Under the pieces are notes generated by a model. The model searched no databases and was not told the DNA's origin. It saw only the letters and a list, made by a program, of their open reading frames with translations. Below are positions 21,512 to 34,062 of a stretch of 64,000 bases of DNA, in pieces. Numbering within the stretch: position 1 is the first letter of the stretch; the number at the start of each line of letters is the position of its first letter. The DNA comes from Siphonodentalium dalli. Its lineage: Eukaryota; Mollusca; Scaphopoda; Gadilida; Siphonodentaliidae. The translations under genes and the position numbers were made by a program. The stretch lies in the NCBI GenBank assembly GCA_032622095.1, contig CP136069.1, forward strand, positions 163,982,394-164,046,393, read 5' to 3'.

Positions 21512-24500
21512 TATATAGACTTTGTTCTTACAGTATGAAAGAACATAGAAATATATATAGACTTTGTTCTTACAGTATGAAAGAACATAGAAATATATAT
21601 AGACTTTGTTCTTACAGTATGAAAGAACATAGAAATATATATAGACTTTGTTCTTACAGTATGAAAGAACATAGAAATATATATAGACTTTGTTCTTACA
21701 GTATGAAAGAACATAGAAATATATATAGACTTTGTTCTTACAGTATGAAAGAACATAGAAATATATATAGACTTTGTTCTTACAGTATGAAAGAACATAG
21801 AAATATATATAGACTTTGTTCTTACAGTATGAAAGAACATAGAAATATATATAGACTTTGTTCTTAAAGTATGAAAGAACATAGAAATATATATAGACTT
21901 TGTTCTTACAGTATGAAAGAACATAGAAATATATATAGACTTTGTTCTTACAGTATGAAAGAACATAGAAATATATATAGACTTTGTTCTTACAGTATGA
22001 AAGAACATAGAAATATATATAGACTTTGTTCTTACAGTATGAAAGAACATAGAAATATATATAGACTTTGTTCTTACAGTATGAAAGAACATAGAAATAA
22101 ATATAGACTTTGTTCTTACAGTATGAAAGAACATAGAAATATATATAGACTTTGTTCTTACAGTATGAAAGAACATAGAAATATATATAGACTTTGTTCT
22201 TACAGTATGAAAGAACATAGAAATATATATAGACTTTGTTCTTACAGTATGAAAGAACATAGAAATATATATAGACTTTGTTCTTACAGTATGAAAGAAC
22301 ATAGAAATATATATAGACTTTGTTCTTACAGTATGAAAGAACATAGAAATATATATAGACTTTGTTCTTACAGTATGAAAGAACATAGAAATATATATAG
22401 ACTTTGTTCTTACAGTATGAAAGAACATAGAAATATATATAGACTTTGTTCTTACAGTATGAAAGAACATAGAAATATATATAGACTTTGTTCTTACAGT
22501 ATGAAAGAACATAGAAATATATATAGACTTTGTTCTTACAGTATGAAAGAACATAGAAATATATATAGACTTTGTTCTTACAGTATGAAAGAACATAGAA
22601 ATATATATAGACTTTGTTCTTACAGTATGAAAGAACATAGAAATATATATAGACTTTGTTCTTACAGTATGAAAGAACATAGAAATATATATAGACTTTG
22701 TTCTTACAGTATGAAAGAACATAGAAATATATATAGACTTTGTTCTTACAGTATGAAAGAACATAGAAATATATATAGACTTTGTTCTTACAGTATGAAA
22801 GAACATAGAAATATATATAGACTTTGTTCTTACAGTATGAAAGAACATAGAAATATATATAGACTTTGTTCTTACAGTATGAAAGAACATAGAAATAAAT
22901 ATAGACTTTGTTCTTACAGTATGAAAGAACATAGAAATATATATAGACTTTGTTCTTACAGTATGAAAGAACATAGAAATATATATAGACTTTGTTCTTA
23001 CAGTATGAAAGAACATAAAAATATATATAGACTTTGTTCTTACAGTATGAAAGAACATAGAAATGTATATAGACTTTGTTCTTACAGTATGAAAGAACAT
23101 AGAAATATATATAGACTTTGTTCTTACAGTATGAAAGAACATAGAAATATATATAGACTTTGTTCTTACAGTATGAAAGAACATAGAAATAAATATAGAC
23201 TTTGTTCTTACAGTCTGAAAGAACATAGAAATATATATAGACTTTGTTCTTACAGTATGAAAGAACATAGAAATATATATAGACTTTGTTCTTACAGTAT
23301 GAAAGAACATAGAAATATATATAGACTTTGTTCTTACAGTATGAAAGAACATAGAAATATATATAGACTTTGTTCTTACAGTATGAAAGAACATAGAAAT
23401 ATATATAGACTTTGTTCTTACAGTATGAAAGAACATAGAAATATATATAGACTTTGTTCTTACAGTATGAAAGAACATAGAAATATATATAGACTTTGTT
23501 CTTACAGTATGAAAGAACATAGAAATATATATAGACTTTGTTCTTACAGTATGAAAGAACATAGAAATATATATAGACTTTGTTCTTACAGTATGAAAGA
23601 ACATAGAAATATACATAGACTTTGTTCTTACAGTATGAAAGAACATAGAAATATATATAGACTTTGTTCTTACAGTATGAAAGAACATAGAAATATATAT
23701 AGACTTTGTTCTTACAGTATGAAAGAACATAGAAATATATATAGACTTTGTTCTTACAGTATGAAAGAACATAGAAATATATATAGACTTTGTTCTTACA
23801 GTATGAAAGAACATAGAAATATATATAGACTTTGTTCTTACAGTATGAAAGAACATAGAAATATATATAGACTTTGTTCTTACAGAATGAAAGAACATAG
23901 AAATATATATAGACTTTGTTCTTACAGTATGAAAGAACATAGAAATGTATATAGACTTTGTTCTTACAGTATGAAAGAACATAGAAATGTATATAGACTT
24001 TGTTCTTACAGTATGAAAGAACATAGAAATATATATAGACTTTGTTCTTACAGTATGAAAGAACATAGAAATATATATAGACTTTGTTCTTACAGTATGA
24101 AAGAACATAGAAATATATATAGACTTTGTTCTTACAGTATGAAAGAACATAGAAATATATATAGACTTTGTTCTTACAGTATGAAAGAACATAGAAATAT
24201 ATATAGACTTTGTTCTTACAGTATGAAAGAACATAGAAATATATATAGACTTTGTTCTTACAGTATGAAAGAACATAGAAATATATATAGACTTTGTTCT
24301 TACAGTATGAAAGAACATAGAAATATATATAGACTTTGTTCTTACAGTATGAAAGAACATAGAAATATATATAGACTTTGTTCTTACAGTATGAAAGAAC
24401 ATAGAAATATATATAGACTTTGTTCTTACAGTATGAATGAACATAGAAATGTATATAGACTTTGTTCTTACAGTATGAAAGAACATAGAAATATATATAG

Positions 24501-26570
24501 ACTTTGTTCTTACAGTATGAAAGAACATAGAAATATATATAGACTTTGTTCTTACAGTATGAAAGAACATAGAAATATATATAGACTTTGTTCTTACAGT
24601 ATGAAAGAACATAGAAATATATATAGACTTTGTTCTTACAGTATGAAAGAACATAGAAATATATATAGACTTTGTTCTTACAGTATGAAAGAACATAGAA
24701 ATATATATAGACTTTGTTCTTACAGTATGAAAGAACATAGAAATGTATATAGACTTTGTTCTTACAGTATGAAAGAACATAGAAATGTATATAGACTTTG
24801 TTCTTACAGTATGAAAGAACATAGAAATATATATAGACTTTGTTCTTACAGTATGAAAGAACATAGAAATATATATAGACTTTGTTCTTACAGTATGAAA
24901 GAACATATAAATATATATAGACTTTGTTCTTACAGTATGAAAGAACATAGAAATATATATAGACTTTGTTCTTACAGTATGAAAGAACATAGAAATATAT
25001 ATAGACTTTGTTCTTACAGTATGAAAGAACATAGAAATATATATAGACTTTGTTCTTACAGTATGAAAGAACATAGAAATATATATAGACTTTGTTCTTA
25101 CAGTATGAAAGAACATAGAAATATATATAGACTTTGTTCTTACAGTATGAAAGAACATAGAAATATATATAGACTTTGTTCTTACAGTATGAAAGAACAT
25201 AGAAATATATATAGACTTTGTTCTTACAGTATGAAAGAACATAGAAATATATATAGACTTTGTTCTTACAGTATGAAAGAACATAGAAATATATATAGAC
25301 TTTGTTCTTACAGTATGAAAGAACATAGAAATATATATAGACTTTGTTCTTACAGTATGAATGAACATAGAAATGTATATAGACTTTGTTCTTACAGTAT
25401 GAAAGAACATAGAAATATATATAGACTTTGTTCTTACAGTATGAAAGAACATAGAAATATATATAGACTTTGTTCTTACAGTATGAAAGAACATAGAAAT
25501 ATATATAGACTTTGTTCTTACAGTATGAAAGAACATAGAAATATATATAGACTTTGTTCTTACAGTATGAAAGAACATAGAAATATATATAGACTTTGTT
25601 CTTACAGTATGAAAGAACATAGAAATATATATAGACTTTGTTCTCACAGTATGAAAGAACATAGAAATGTATATAGACTTTGTTCTTACAGTATGAAAGA
25701 ACATAGAAATGTATATAGACTTTGTTCTTACAGTATGAAAGAACATAGAAATATATATAGACTTTGTTCTTACAGTATGAAAGAACATAGAAATATATAT
25801 AGACTTTGTTCTTACAGTATGAAAGAACATATAAATAAATATAGACTTTGTTCTTACAGTATGAAAGAACATAGAAATATATATAGACTTTGTTCTTACA
25901 GTATGAAAGAACATAGAAATATATATAGACTTTGTTCTTACAGTATGAAAGAACATAGAAATATATATAGACTTTGTTCTTACAGTATGAAAGAACATAG
26001 AAATATATATAGACTTTGTTCTTACAGTATGAAAGAACATAGAAATATATATAGACTTTGTTCTTACAGTATGAAAGAACATAGAAATATATATAGACTT
26101 TGTTCTTACAGTATGAAAGAACATAGAAATATATATAGACTTTGTTCTTACAGTATGAAAGAACATAGAAATATATATAGACTTTGTTCTTACAGTATGA
26201 AAGAACATAGAAATATATATAGACTTTGTTCTTACAGTATGAAAGAACATAGAAATATATATAGACTTTGTTCTTACAGTATGAATGAACATAGAAATGT
26301 ATATAGACTTTGTTCTTACAGTATGAAAGAACATAGAAATATATATAGACTTTGTTCTTACAGTATGAAAGAACATAGAAATATATATAGACTTTGTTCT
26401 TACAGTATGAAAGAACATAGAAATATATATAGACTTTGTTCTTACAGTATGAAAGAACATAGAAATATATATAGACTTTGTTCTTACAGTATGAAAGAAC
26501 ATAGAAATATATATAGACTTTGTTCTTACAGTATGAAAGAACATAGAAATATATATAGACTTTGTTCTTA
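21512..26570. repeat. 42-bp satellite array, about 120 copies
   Basis: The unit, written in two parts, is AGACTTTGTTCTTACAGTAT followed by GAAAGAACATAGAAATATATAT (here shown as GAAAGAACATAG plus AAATATATAT). Homogeneity is very high; most units are identical. The unit contains a 7-bp stem (TGTTCTT/AAGAACA) around a 9-base loop. Because 42 is divisible by 3 and the unit has few stops, very long frames stay open on both strands (up to about 1740 codons); I do not treat them as genes. Variant units recur every 924 bp (22 units) in the right part. The array ends at TTCTTATTTTTATTTTT. Confidence 0.97.
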
Positions 26571-26636
26571 TTTTTATTTTTATTATTGATAACTTTCCAA
26601 TGACGAGAGGCCGCCAGAAGAAACACGAATTGAGAA

Positions 26637-26815
26637 CGAGAGGCCGGTCACGATCGGCAGATGTTTAACCCATCCCTTGGCGATAGTAAATTGTTATGAT
26701 CAGAATCATAATCTTTTAATGTTGAATTTTAGAGTATACTGTTATGATCTAAAGTAGTATATGACAAATGTACATAATAACCAGTAATAACACAAATTAT
26801 TGGAATGTATGAGTC
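26637..26815 (+). repeat. Dispersed repeat, copy 1
   Basis: GGTCACGATCGGCAGATGTT, CCCATCCCTTGG.GATAGTAAATT and AGAGTATACTGTTATG recur in the same order at 28327-28490. Neither copy shows terminal inverted repeats. Confidence 0.75.
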
Positions 26816-27220
26816 AATATAGAAGGGTTAATATAACATCTAAACTCCAGAGCCTGTCACCACTATCATAGTGTAAGCAGTTCTATTCATGTTGTTGCAA
26901 ATTGCCATGCGAGATATCAAAGACATGGAATGGTTAAAAGGGGTTAAATCACCTATCTCTGCCCTGTTTGATCCAATGTAGTCCCATCATCCAAGGACTT
27001 AGAGAGCTCCATTGGTCTAGTTAAATAAATTCACATGGCTAAGTTGTGGTTAAAAAGATAGCTAAATCAATTTATCCAATAATTCACTAATCTGTGTCTC
27101 TTATACAGAGCTAACATATGAGGGCTATAAATAACTCTCAATAAACCATATTGTCTTTTTATCTCTCTCACAGAGAGGCAGGTATTCATTAATTGTAAGT
27201 TACTTGGGTTATAATTGGAT
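26816..27220. other. Unassigned non-coding DNA
   Basis: Nothing recognised. Confidence 0.35.
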
Positions 27221-27221
27221 A

Positions 27222-27735
27222 ATTCTTAGTTGAAAAAGGGCCATATCTCTGGTATAACAAATTGGATCTAACCCATATTCAAACTCGTTCTGTATTTTGA
27301 GTTGAGAAACTCACATACCAAATTTGGTTCCTATCAGGTGACAAATGGTTGATTTATCGAAGTATGTGTGAATTATATGTCAAAGGACCATAACTCCATT
27401 AAACTCCATATTCGAACTCAATCTGTATGTTGGTCTGAGAAACTCATATACCAAATTTGGTTCCAATCAGATAAAAAATGTTTGAGTTATGGCAGAATGC
27501 GTGAATTCTAAGTCGAAAAAGGGCCATAACTCTGTAAAAAAAGTCGGATCAAACCCATATTCGAACGCGATCTGTATTTTGGGCTGAAAACCCCATACAC
27601 AACATTTGGTTTTGATCGGGTAGAAAATGTTTGAGTTATCGCATTACACGTAAAGTGTCTATGGACGGACAGACAGACGGACGGACGGGTCAATCCGGAC
27701 AACGACACTATGTTTACCATACTATGGTATGGGTA
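27222..27735 (+). repeat. Tandem array of ~130-140-bp units ending in GGACGGACAGACAGACGG
   Basis: Units contain GAAAAAGGGCCATA(A/T)CTC, CCATATTCGAACTC, AAATTTGGTTCC.ATCAG and TGAGTTAT. The array closes with a (GGAC/AGAC)n tract at 27663-27690, then ACACTATGTTTACCATACTA. Same wording as 29715-29960. Confidence 0.8.
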
Positions 27736-27739
27736 AACA

Positions 27740-28325
27740 TAAAAAGCCATTATGTGCACAAAACATGTATACTGTAAAATATTTTTTAATAATGGCTGTG
27801 CTTGTTGAAAGCGGACCATAATTGAGATGGCTATTCCAGTCCTATTGCAAACAACATTGCAGTCATTATTAAAATACTTTGGAAGCATGTATGCTCTTGA
27901 ATGTTTCATACAATGTTTTATACATTCTTAGCCATACCCCATGAAAATTACTTTGGAAAACGTGACGGTACTTTTTCACATCATCGTCAATTAGTCCTAC
28001 CAGCATCATAGCAATTGAGCAGGATCACTTAACCAGGGGTGCTTCAGGCTCATAAAATTTGTAATAAGGTTATAAGTCGTTAAACTTAATTGCAATTGAT
28101 GGTGGCTGTAACTCTTCTAGAAAGCACAGGTGCAGCGAAATAGTTTCCAGACAGCAGCCCCACATGTTTGGCTAGATACCAGCCTTATTGATTTCAAATC
28201 GACCATAAAAATGATAAAAGGTCGCTGACAAAAAAGTCCCTACCGACGAAGGTGGCAGGTTTGAAGGATTCATGGGTGTCAGATCGCTATACTGCATAGG
28301 AGGAATTGATTGCACCTATATGATA
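27740..28325. other. Unassigned non-coding DNA
   Basis: Nothing recognised. Confidence 0.35.
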
Positions 28326-28326
28326 G

Positions 28327-28490
28327 CGAGAGGCCGATCACGATCGGCAGATGTTAACCCATCCCTTGGTGATAGTAAATTACTATGATTGGAATCATAA
28401 ATGAGGGTGTTGATATTGAATTATAGAGTATACTGTTATGTATTATTATAGACAAATGTACATAACACAAATTATTGGAATTTATGGGTC
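28327..28490 (+). repeat. Dispersed repeat, copy 2
   Basis: Second copy of the 26637-26815 repeat, about 80-85% similar by eye. Its right end runs into half of the hairpin cassette. Confidence 0.75.
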
Positions 28491-28524
28491 ACTCGCATTT
28501 ATATAAGAGAATGCACTGGTACAG
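28490..28524 (+). repeat. Half of the hairpin cassette (remnant)
   Basis: ACTCGCATTTATATAAGAGA then ATGCACTGG is one arm of the hairpin common at 32-62 kb. The partner arm is absent. It is the only trace of the cassette left of 32 kb. Confidence 0.7.
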
Positions 28525-29206
28525 TATCTGTAATGCTGCACCACCACAGCCTTGTGTTAAATGTGAAAAGGTGACCTGGACATGGACCACTTGGGTTAAG
28601 AGAGTCCAATTTAAGTTTACAATGATAATGTATCAAATTCTACCAACAACAGCCATCAAGATAAGACACTCACTGCTGACCCATTAATATCAATTATATA
28701 GCAGAGCTGTCAACAAATCACAGGCATTGTTTATGTTGAAGACTGGCATCTCCATTAAACCAATAACATTTATGACCTCAGACCATCTGTAGAGTGATAT
28801 ACTCAGCTGTGCAATGCTGCACAGATGTTCTAGTCTACTAGTAATATCATGTGATGTGTATTGTTGAAACTAGCTACTGTTTAAATTAGCTACCACAGCT
28901 TTCTTTATCTGCACATTGGCATAAAGAGACATCAGAAAATAATATAGCCTTATCAATAGCTAAGTAGTCCATGGGATGGAATTGGGTTTAATGTTGCTCC
29001 AAACAAATTTACCAGTACATATCACAAGATTTTGGACCGATTTAAACCAAATTTGGTGTGGTGACTCGGGGTACCCTTGGCAGAGTTATAATGTTGCAAA
29101 TTTTTCAAAATTTTTTTAACTTTAAAAAAAATAATTAGTTTTTAATTATTTAAAAAAAAATAAATATTTATTTATTTATTCAAATTTTTTTTTGTGTTAA
29201 AGGTAC
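28525..29206. other. Unassigned non-coding DNA
   Basis: No gene. A very AT-rich stretch (runs of A and T) occupies 29100-29195. Confidence 0.4.
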
Positions 29207-29210
29207 TCAA

Positions 29211-29663
29211 CCCGATAAAACTCCTCTCAATTACTATTTCAATGGCTTCGGGGGTCAAAAATATTTGATTCGAGTCGAGGAAGTCACCCATCAAAGCTCA
29301 GATTTGTTAGATATCGATTTTAGAAATCTATTATTTTTCATTATCGGGAATACTATCTGGCCCAGAACTCAGTCAAAATTGCGTTAAAATTACCACTTGA
29401 TTTTAGAGTTATTCATCCTTGTCTGTTTGAATAGATTTGGAGTACACATCCAGAGCAGATTACGGCAGTTATTAGTACTCATCTCGAGAACATAACAAAT
29501 TTGAAAAATCAATATCTAATAACTCCGAGCTTTGTTTGGTGGGTTCCTTGACTCGAATCAAATATTTTTTACCCCCAAAGCCAAAGAAATAGTAATATAG
29601 GACCCTCTGATCGGATTGTTGAGATCTGTTGAGATGGGGACCCTCTTTACGGGTTGAGTACCT
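29211..29663 (-). mobile_element. TTAA-flanked inverted-repeat element, family F copy 2
   Basis: AGGTACTCAACCC ends, with TTAA at 29207-29210 and 29664-29667. Relative to copy 1 the two non-identical halves are exchanged, so this copy is inverted. Confidence 0.88.
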
Positions 29664-29714
29664 TTAAATTGAGCTAGGATTCAATCTAAATTGTTTTGTT
29701 TTTTTAAGAGTGAA

Positions 29715-30292
29715 TATTTTTTCGAAAAAGGCCATAACTCAGTGTTAAAAATAGTCAGATCAAAACCATATTCGAACTCGATCTGTCTTTTGTGCTGAGA
29801 AATTCATATACAAAATTTGGTTCCGATCAGATAGAAAATATTTCAGTTATCGAACCATGCGTAAAGTGTCTACGGACAGACAGACGGACGGATGGACAGA
29901 CTAACAATGAGTGGTCAATCCGGATGACACTATGTTTACCAAACTATGGTATGTGTAAACATAAAGGGTGCAAATTCATTAAATATGTTGCATATCTTCA
30001 ATGTGTCGAAAAAGGGTCAATAACTAAAATAAAAAACATAAAACATTTCTATGTTGAAAAATGGCAATAACTCCAACTGAACTCAAAATCACAGGTGCAC
30101 AGGTTCCCATGCTGGTTGACATCTGTGCAAAGTTTTTAAAAAAATTGACTGGAAAATGACATATAGGCTCGGACAAAAAATGCATCCCAGGATATATGAT
30201 TCTATGTCGAAAAAGGGCAATAACTCCACCAAAAGAGTCCAACCAACTCAAAATGGAAGGTGCGCAGGTTCCCATGCTGGTTGATATATGTG
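29715..30292 (+). repeat. Tandem/dispersed 'GAAAAAGGGC' repeat, left part
   Basis: Contains TTCGAAAAAGGCCATAACTC, AAAATTTGGTTCCGATCAGA and a GGACAGACAGACGGACGG tract (29874-29892). It then has two ~150-bp units with GTTCCCATGCTGGTTGA. It is cut at 30292 by a hAT-like element and resumes at 31369. Confidence 0.75.
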
Positions 30293-31360
30293 CAGTGTTC
30301 ACGCTGGACCGAAAAAAACTTTAGCCAAAAGTTTAGCCAAATGAAAATTTTAATAGCCAAATGAAAAAAACTTTAGCCAAATGTTTTTTGGCAAAATAAA
30401 AAAAAAAATTGGCCAAATTAAATCATCGTTTTCTGGACGGTTCACAATTAATGACTAAAACGTAAAATCTAACAGACACAGGTAAAATACACAATAATTT
30501 AAATAATTTTGATGAACTAGAAGTATTTTTATATATATCATTTATTAAAAATTTATTAATCTTTATGTGAAAGAGTGATTGTGGGGGGGGGGGGGGGGGG
30601 GGGGGCGGTTACCCGGGATTGTCCTTCTTAATTGTCAAATTACAATCTGTCATAAAAGCATGCATATTATTTTGACTGTATCGGTATTGACGACAAATAG
30701 CCACAAAATATCTGTCGTGATTCACATTTGGCTGATTAAGCTATTGTCTTACGCTTGGTGCTCATAAACCTCGACCGTCATAAATACAATGTCATCATAA
30801 ACATGCATTGTGCAGGCGCGCCGTGAGTGACCAGACAGACAATGGGCTGAATGGGGGATTAGGGGATTAAATGTAAAAATAAAATAATGACCCTTTGCTG
30901 CTTCGTGCAGAGTGACGTAATCTTTCTCCAGATTAAAACAGCCTGTTACGAACAAATTGCTTATATATACCGGCGTCAATGCACTTTACAAAACATATGC
31001 ACTTTACAAAACATATGCATTGGTTTAATGTCCATGCGTCTTTGAATGTCCGTCTTGTGAAAACTAAAGATGATTGCATATCACTTTGTGATCGCTTGGT
31101 TGATAGAGTTGTCGATCGGATTTCCCTTTGTACGATATTTCATAAGTACGAAAATAATGAAATATGTTCGTCACCTAACTTCGTCTTGAATGTCGATCTA
31201 TTGAGCGCTTTTATTAATTAGCTTTCTGGCTCCATGCTTTCAGTCTCCATTTGGGTTCAAAAAAAGTTTAGCCAAAAGTTTAGCCAAATGAAATTTTTAT
31301 TAGCCAAATTTGAAAAATATTAGCCATTGGCTAATTTGGCTACCGACAGCGTGAACACTG
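30293..31360. mobile_element. hAT-like non-autonomous element, 1068 bp
   Basis: Terminal inverted repeats CAGTGTTCACGCTG and CAGCGTGAACACTG, each followed inside by TTTAGCCAAA-rich subterminal repeats. An 8-bp duplication TATATGTG flanks it (30285-30292 and 31361-31368). An 8-bp duplication and CAG..CTG ends are hAT hallmarks. The interior has no transposase and contains a 23-base G run (30583-30605). It interrupts a repeat unit whose uninterrupted relative is at about 30100-30180. Confidence 0.92.
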
Positions 31361-31368
31361 TATATGTG

Positions 31369-31480
31369 CCAAGTTCTAAAAAGATTTACCAGAAAATGAA
31401 AGAATACAGGCTCGGATAAATTTTGGATGGACACACAGATGGTTTGACACACTGACGGCCCGAAACACGGACGAAAGGCA
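31369..31480 (+). repeat. Continuation of the 'GAAAAAGGGC' repeat
   Basis: CCAAGTTCTAAAAAGATTTA..GGCTCGGATAAA parallels GCAAAGTTTTTAAAAAAATT..GGCTCGGACAAA at 30130-30180, showing the pre-insertion sequence. Confidence 0.65.
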
Positions 31481-31572
31481 TTACTATATCTATATGTCGG
31501 GGGACAAAAATGGAGTATCTCTGCAACTGACAGAGGTGTTTGTTCCCCAAGACATTGTTGCTCGTAAAGAAT

Positions 31573-31875
31573 CAGGCCTGAGAATAAGGTGCCGGACATT
31601 TGCAGAATGAGGTCCACAGAGGGTGCATTTAGTGATGCTACACCACAAAGCGGACTAGAATCACCAAATTCATCCTCTGCGGACCAGATTCTGCTCATCT
31701 TCTCGGGGAAAGTATTCTTCGCAGATTTTTTTTTTTTTTTTTTAGTTTCTCTATATTCCCAATTGGCAGACGAAACATTGCATAATCGATGTTCCCACAT
31801 CACATCACAATCTGGGAACTTAAATCTGAGTCTAGGTCTCCCCAGAGGACGAATTTGGTGATGCTAGCCTGCTGA
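31573..31875. mobile_element. Family B subfamily (GGCCTGAGAATA ends), partial
   Basis: The left end CAGGCCTGAGAATAAGGTGC matches the ends of the 1.68-kb element at 53946-55627. Inside are GCAGAATGAGGTCCACAGAG and a diverged palindrome. An 18-base T run (about 31727-31744) and a GATGCTAGCCTGCTG block follow. The right terminus is missing. Confidence 0.65.
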
Positions 31876-31893
31876 TAACTGAAGCGGCATTTA

Positions 31894-31956
31894 AAAAAAA
31901 AATTGTTGTTGTTGGAATCTGATAATATGGGGACCATCGAATCAGATTGAGTACCT
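31894..31956. repeat. Family F right-end fragment
   Basis: Ends GATTGAGTACCT before TTAA (31957-31960), as in the complete family F copies. The left ~400 bp is absent. Confidence 0.6.
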
Positions 31957-31960
31957 TTAA

Positions 31961-32245
31961 TAATTGGTGAACTGCAGAACTAAATGGTAGAAATTGATAA
32001 GGTACAGTAAATAATATGATGAATGTCTTTAATACGAAAACATGTAAATCTACATCTATATAAAGGAAACAAGAACAAGGAGCGAAAAAACATCACTGAT
32101 AGGAGATAGTAGATGAAACAATGTAATAAGGTCATTTAAATTTGAATAGAAATCTGAAAAATATTCTGTCATAAATCATATCTATACAACATAAGTACTC
32201 CAATACACAATCTCATAAATATACAAAGCAAACGTGCCAGGCAAC
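31961..32245. other. Unassigned non-coding DNA
   Basis: Nothing recognised. Confidence 0.3.
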
Positions 32246-32562
32246 CCTTTCTTTATTAACCCTTTCATGATGGGAGTTGCGCTGCCACAGCATTAAAGAT
32301 CCTGTGCCAGAAAGGGTCATTGACGAGTAGTTCCCTTAATAAACATTCAGATAATAAGTTTAACAAACGACCACAGGTTGATTGTTGAACTTATTATCTG
32401 AACATTTTCCGCCAAAGAATTTAAATCCTTTTGATCTTTTATTAGCCTTTCTTCTATCTTTCAACTGCTTGTGTTTCCTGATCATCCCTTCAAATGAATA
32501 ATAGACCATTCCAATATATAGTTATATAACTGGGTGGGAGAATCCATTAAGTAAAGAAAGGG
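32246..32562 (-). mobile_element. Family D element, copy 2 (TTAA type)
   Basis: The right end reads TTAAGTAAAGAAAGGG before TTAA (32563-32566). The left end CCCTTTCTTTA contains a TTAA into which a family P2 left end (CCCTTTCATGATGGGAG) has inserted. The inner GACGAGTAGTTCCCTTA and TTATTATCTGAACATTTTCC blocks are shared with 39277-40448 and 59269-59475. Confidence 0.75.
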
Positions 32563-32566
32563 TTAA

Positions 32567-32947
32567 CCCTTTACCCAACAGAAGGGCCCTGTGCCAATGC
32601 ATTCTCTTATATATGCGAGTCGACCATAGGTCGCCTCGCATATATAAGAGAATGCATTGGCTTAACACATTAAAAATTATAAAATTGTTAAAGAATGTAA
32701 GAAAAAATGGTAAAAAAAGATTTTTTTAGGCCAATGCATTCTCTTATATATGCGAGGCGACCTATGGTCGACTCGCATATATAAGAGAATGCATTGGCAC
32801 AGGGCATAACTGTAACTATCACAATGTGGTCAAGGAGCCGATTCCAATGATATCCATATTTGTATGGTTCGATTGAGACAGACCGAAGATATTTTAGGCT
32901 GTTGAAGCTTTATTTGGCCGGTTTTGGCCGGTTTGTTGGGTAAAGGG
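32567..32947 (-). mobile_element. Family P1 element 1 (piggyBac-like ends)
   Basis: Ends are CCCTTTACCCAACA and TGTTGGGTAAAGGG. TTAA flanks both sides (32563-32566, 32948-32951). CCC-starting ends with a TTAA target are the piggyBac signature. It carries two opposed hairpin cassettes with an AT-rich spacer, then a unique arm with AAGATATTTTAGGCTGTTGA. No coding capacity. Confidence 0.92.
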
Positions 32948-32951
32948 TTAA

Positions 32952-34062
32952 AAGATGTATTCAAAGTTCAAACCAGTAGGATTACAACATCCACATTTTG
33001 TTTTATAAAAGTAAATTTAGAGTCTCACAAATGGTTTATTTATATCAAGAAATTTGTCACACTTTATAAAATGAGATGATTTTGATCCGCAGAAATCATC
33101 ATGAATTATTAACCTCCTGGTCAGCTATCCTGGCTGTGATATTAAGATGACGTCATCTATATTTATGAACAGACTGATGACTGAGGTAGCATTTTTAGTT
33201 GCAAAATTAAATGGACGAAAAGTCATTATTTTTGGTATAAACCACCCATTATTATGCGATTACGTCCAAGCCATATTATATTTGGTATAAACCACCCGTT
33301 ATTATGTGATTTCATACAAGCCACTTGAGGGCTGAATAGACATATTCAGGGCATTATCGTCACCTTCTGCAAATTATTTCTGCCCCTAAAAATTGGGGAA
33401 TTTAATTTCAATAAAAGGAGAAAAGTAAAAGAATTGGTACCTTTTGTTACAGCAGTGACCATAGGTCCTTGATTCAGTGAACCATGAACGCATCTTTAAA
33501 CCAGGAGTATATGCACAAATATTTTTACAATAACAAATGAAGCAGGACCTTATAACAAAGAACATGGGTCCTTATATGTATAATATAAATGTTGCTCCTC
33601 ATAGGCAAAAAATAAGTTTTATCATGCTGTTGTATGAAGGCAATTATGTTTGAAATTACCCAAACGATCCATGCATCGCATTCCATGTTTCAGCTTATTT
33701 TCAGTCCAATTCAAATTGTTCTTATTCTTTATTGATTAGCTGTAGCCAATTCTGTTGTGGTGTTGCAGCATATGTAACATGAACATAAAACAAATATTTT
33801 AAGGAAATATAATTTGTTTTCATACCGAAAATTACCCAACAAATATTTTGTTTTAGCACCAGCGCATGTGATGAGACAAGTGTTGAATTTGTAATAAATG
33901 TTATTGGAAAAATATTTCGCTGGCTGTATATTCAATGCCACACAAAGCATTCGATCACCATGATATAAACACCCAATATCTTATAACTAATGATATGGTG
34001 AATGGCTATTATGCTTGAATGAACACCAATTGAATGGGGAGAGTCAACAATCACAAAATCAC
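32952..34062. other. Unassigned DNA with a short tandem duplication
   Basis: TTTGGTATAAACCACCC..TTATTATG.GATT occurs twice in a row at about 33232-33325 (~49-bp period). No gene recognised elsewhere. Confidence 0.45.

Noticed and set aside
21512-26570. CRISPR-like regular repeat array
   Set aside because: There are no variable spacers; whole units are near-identical, and the genome is eukaryotic.
21395-26626. Three giant open frames (about 1570-1740 codons) as repeat-protein genes
   Set aside because: They are read-through of a 42-bp satellite whose period is divisible by three, open on both strands at once. No splice sites, independent start context or codon bias supports coding.
31589-31861. 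Open frames containing repeats of the family B block (for example MRSTEGAFSD-like peptides) as small proteins
   Set aside because: Similar peptides (RMRSPEGEFSDAS) arise at many family B copies in either orientation, because the GAGGTCCCCAGAGGGTGAAT block happens to be open; they are transposon sequence.
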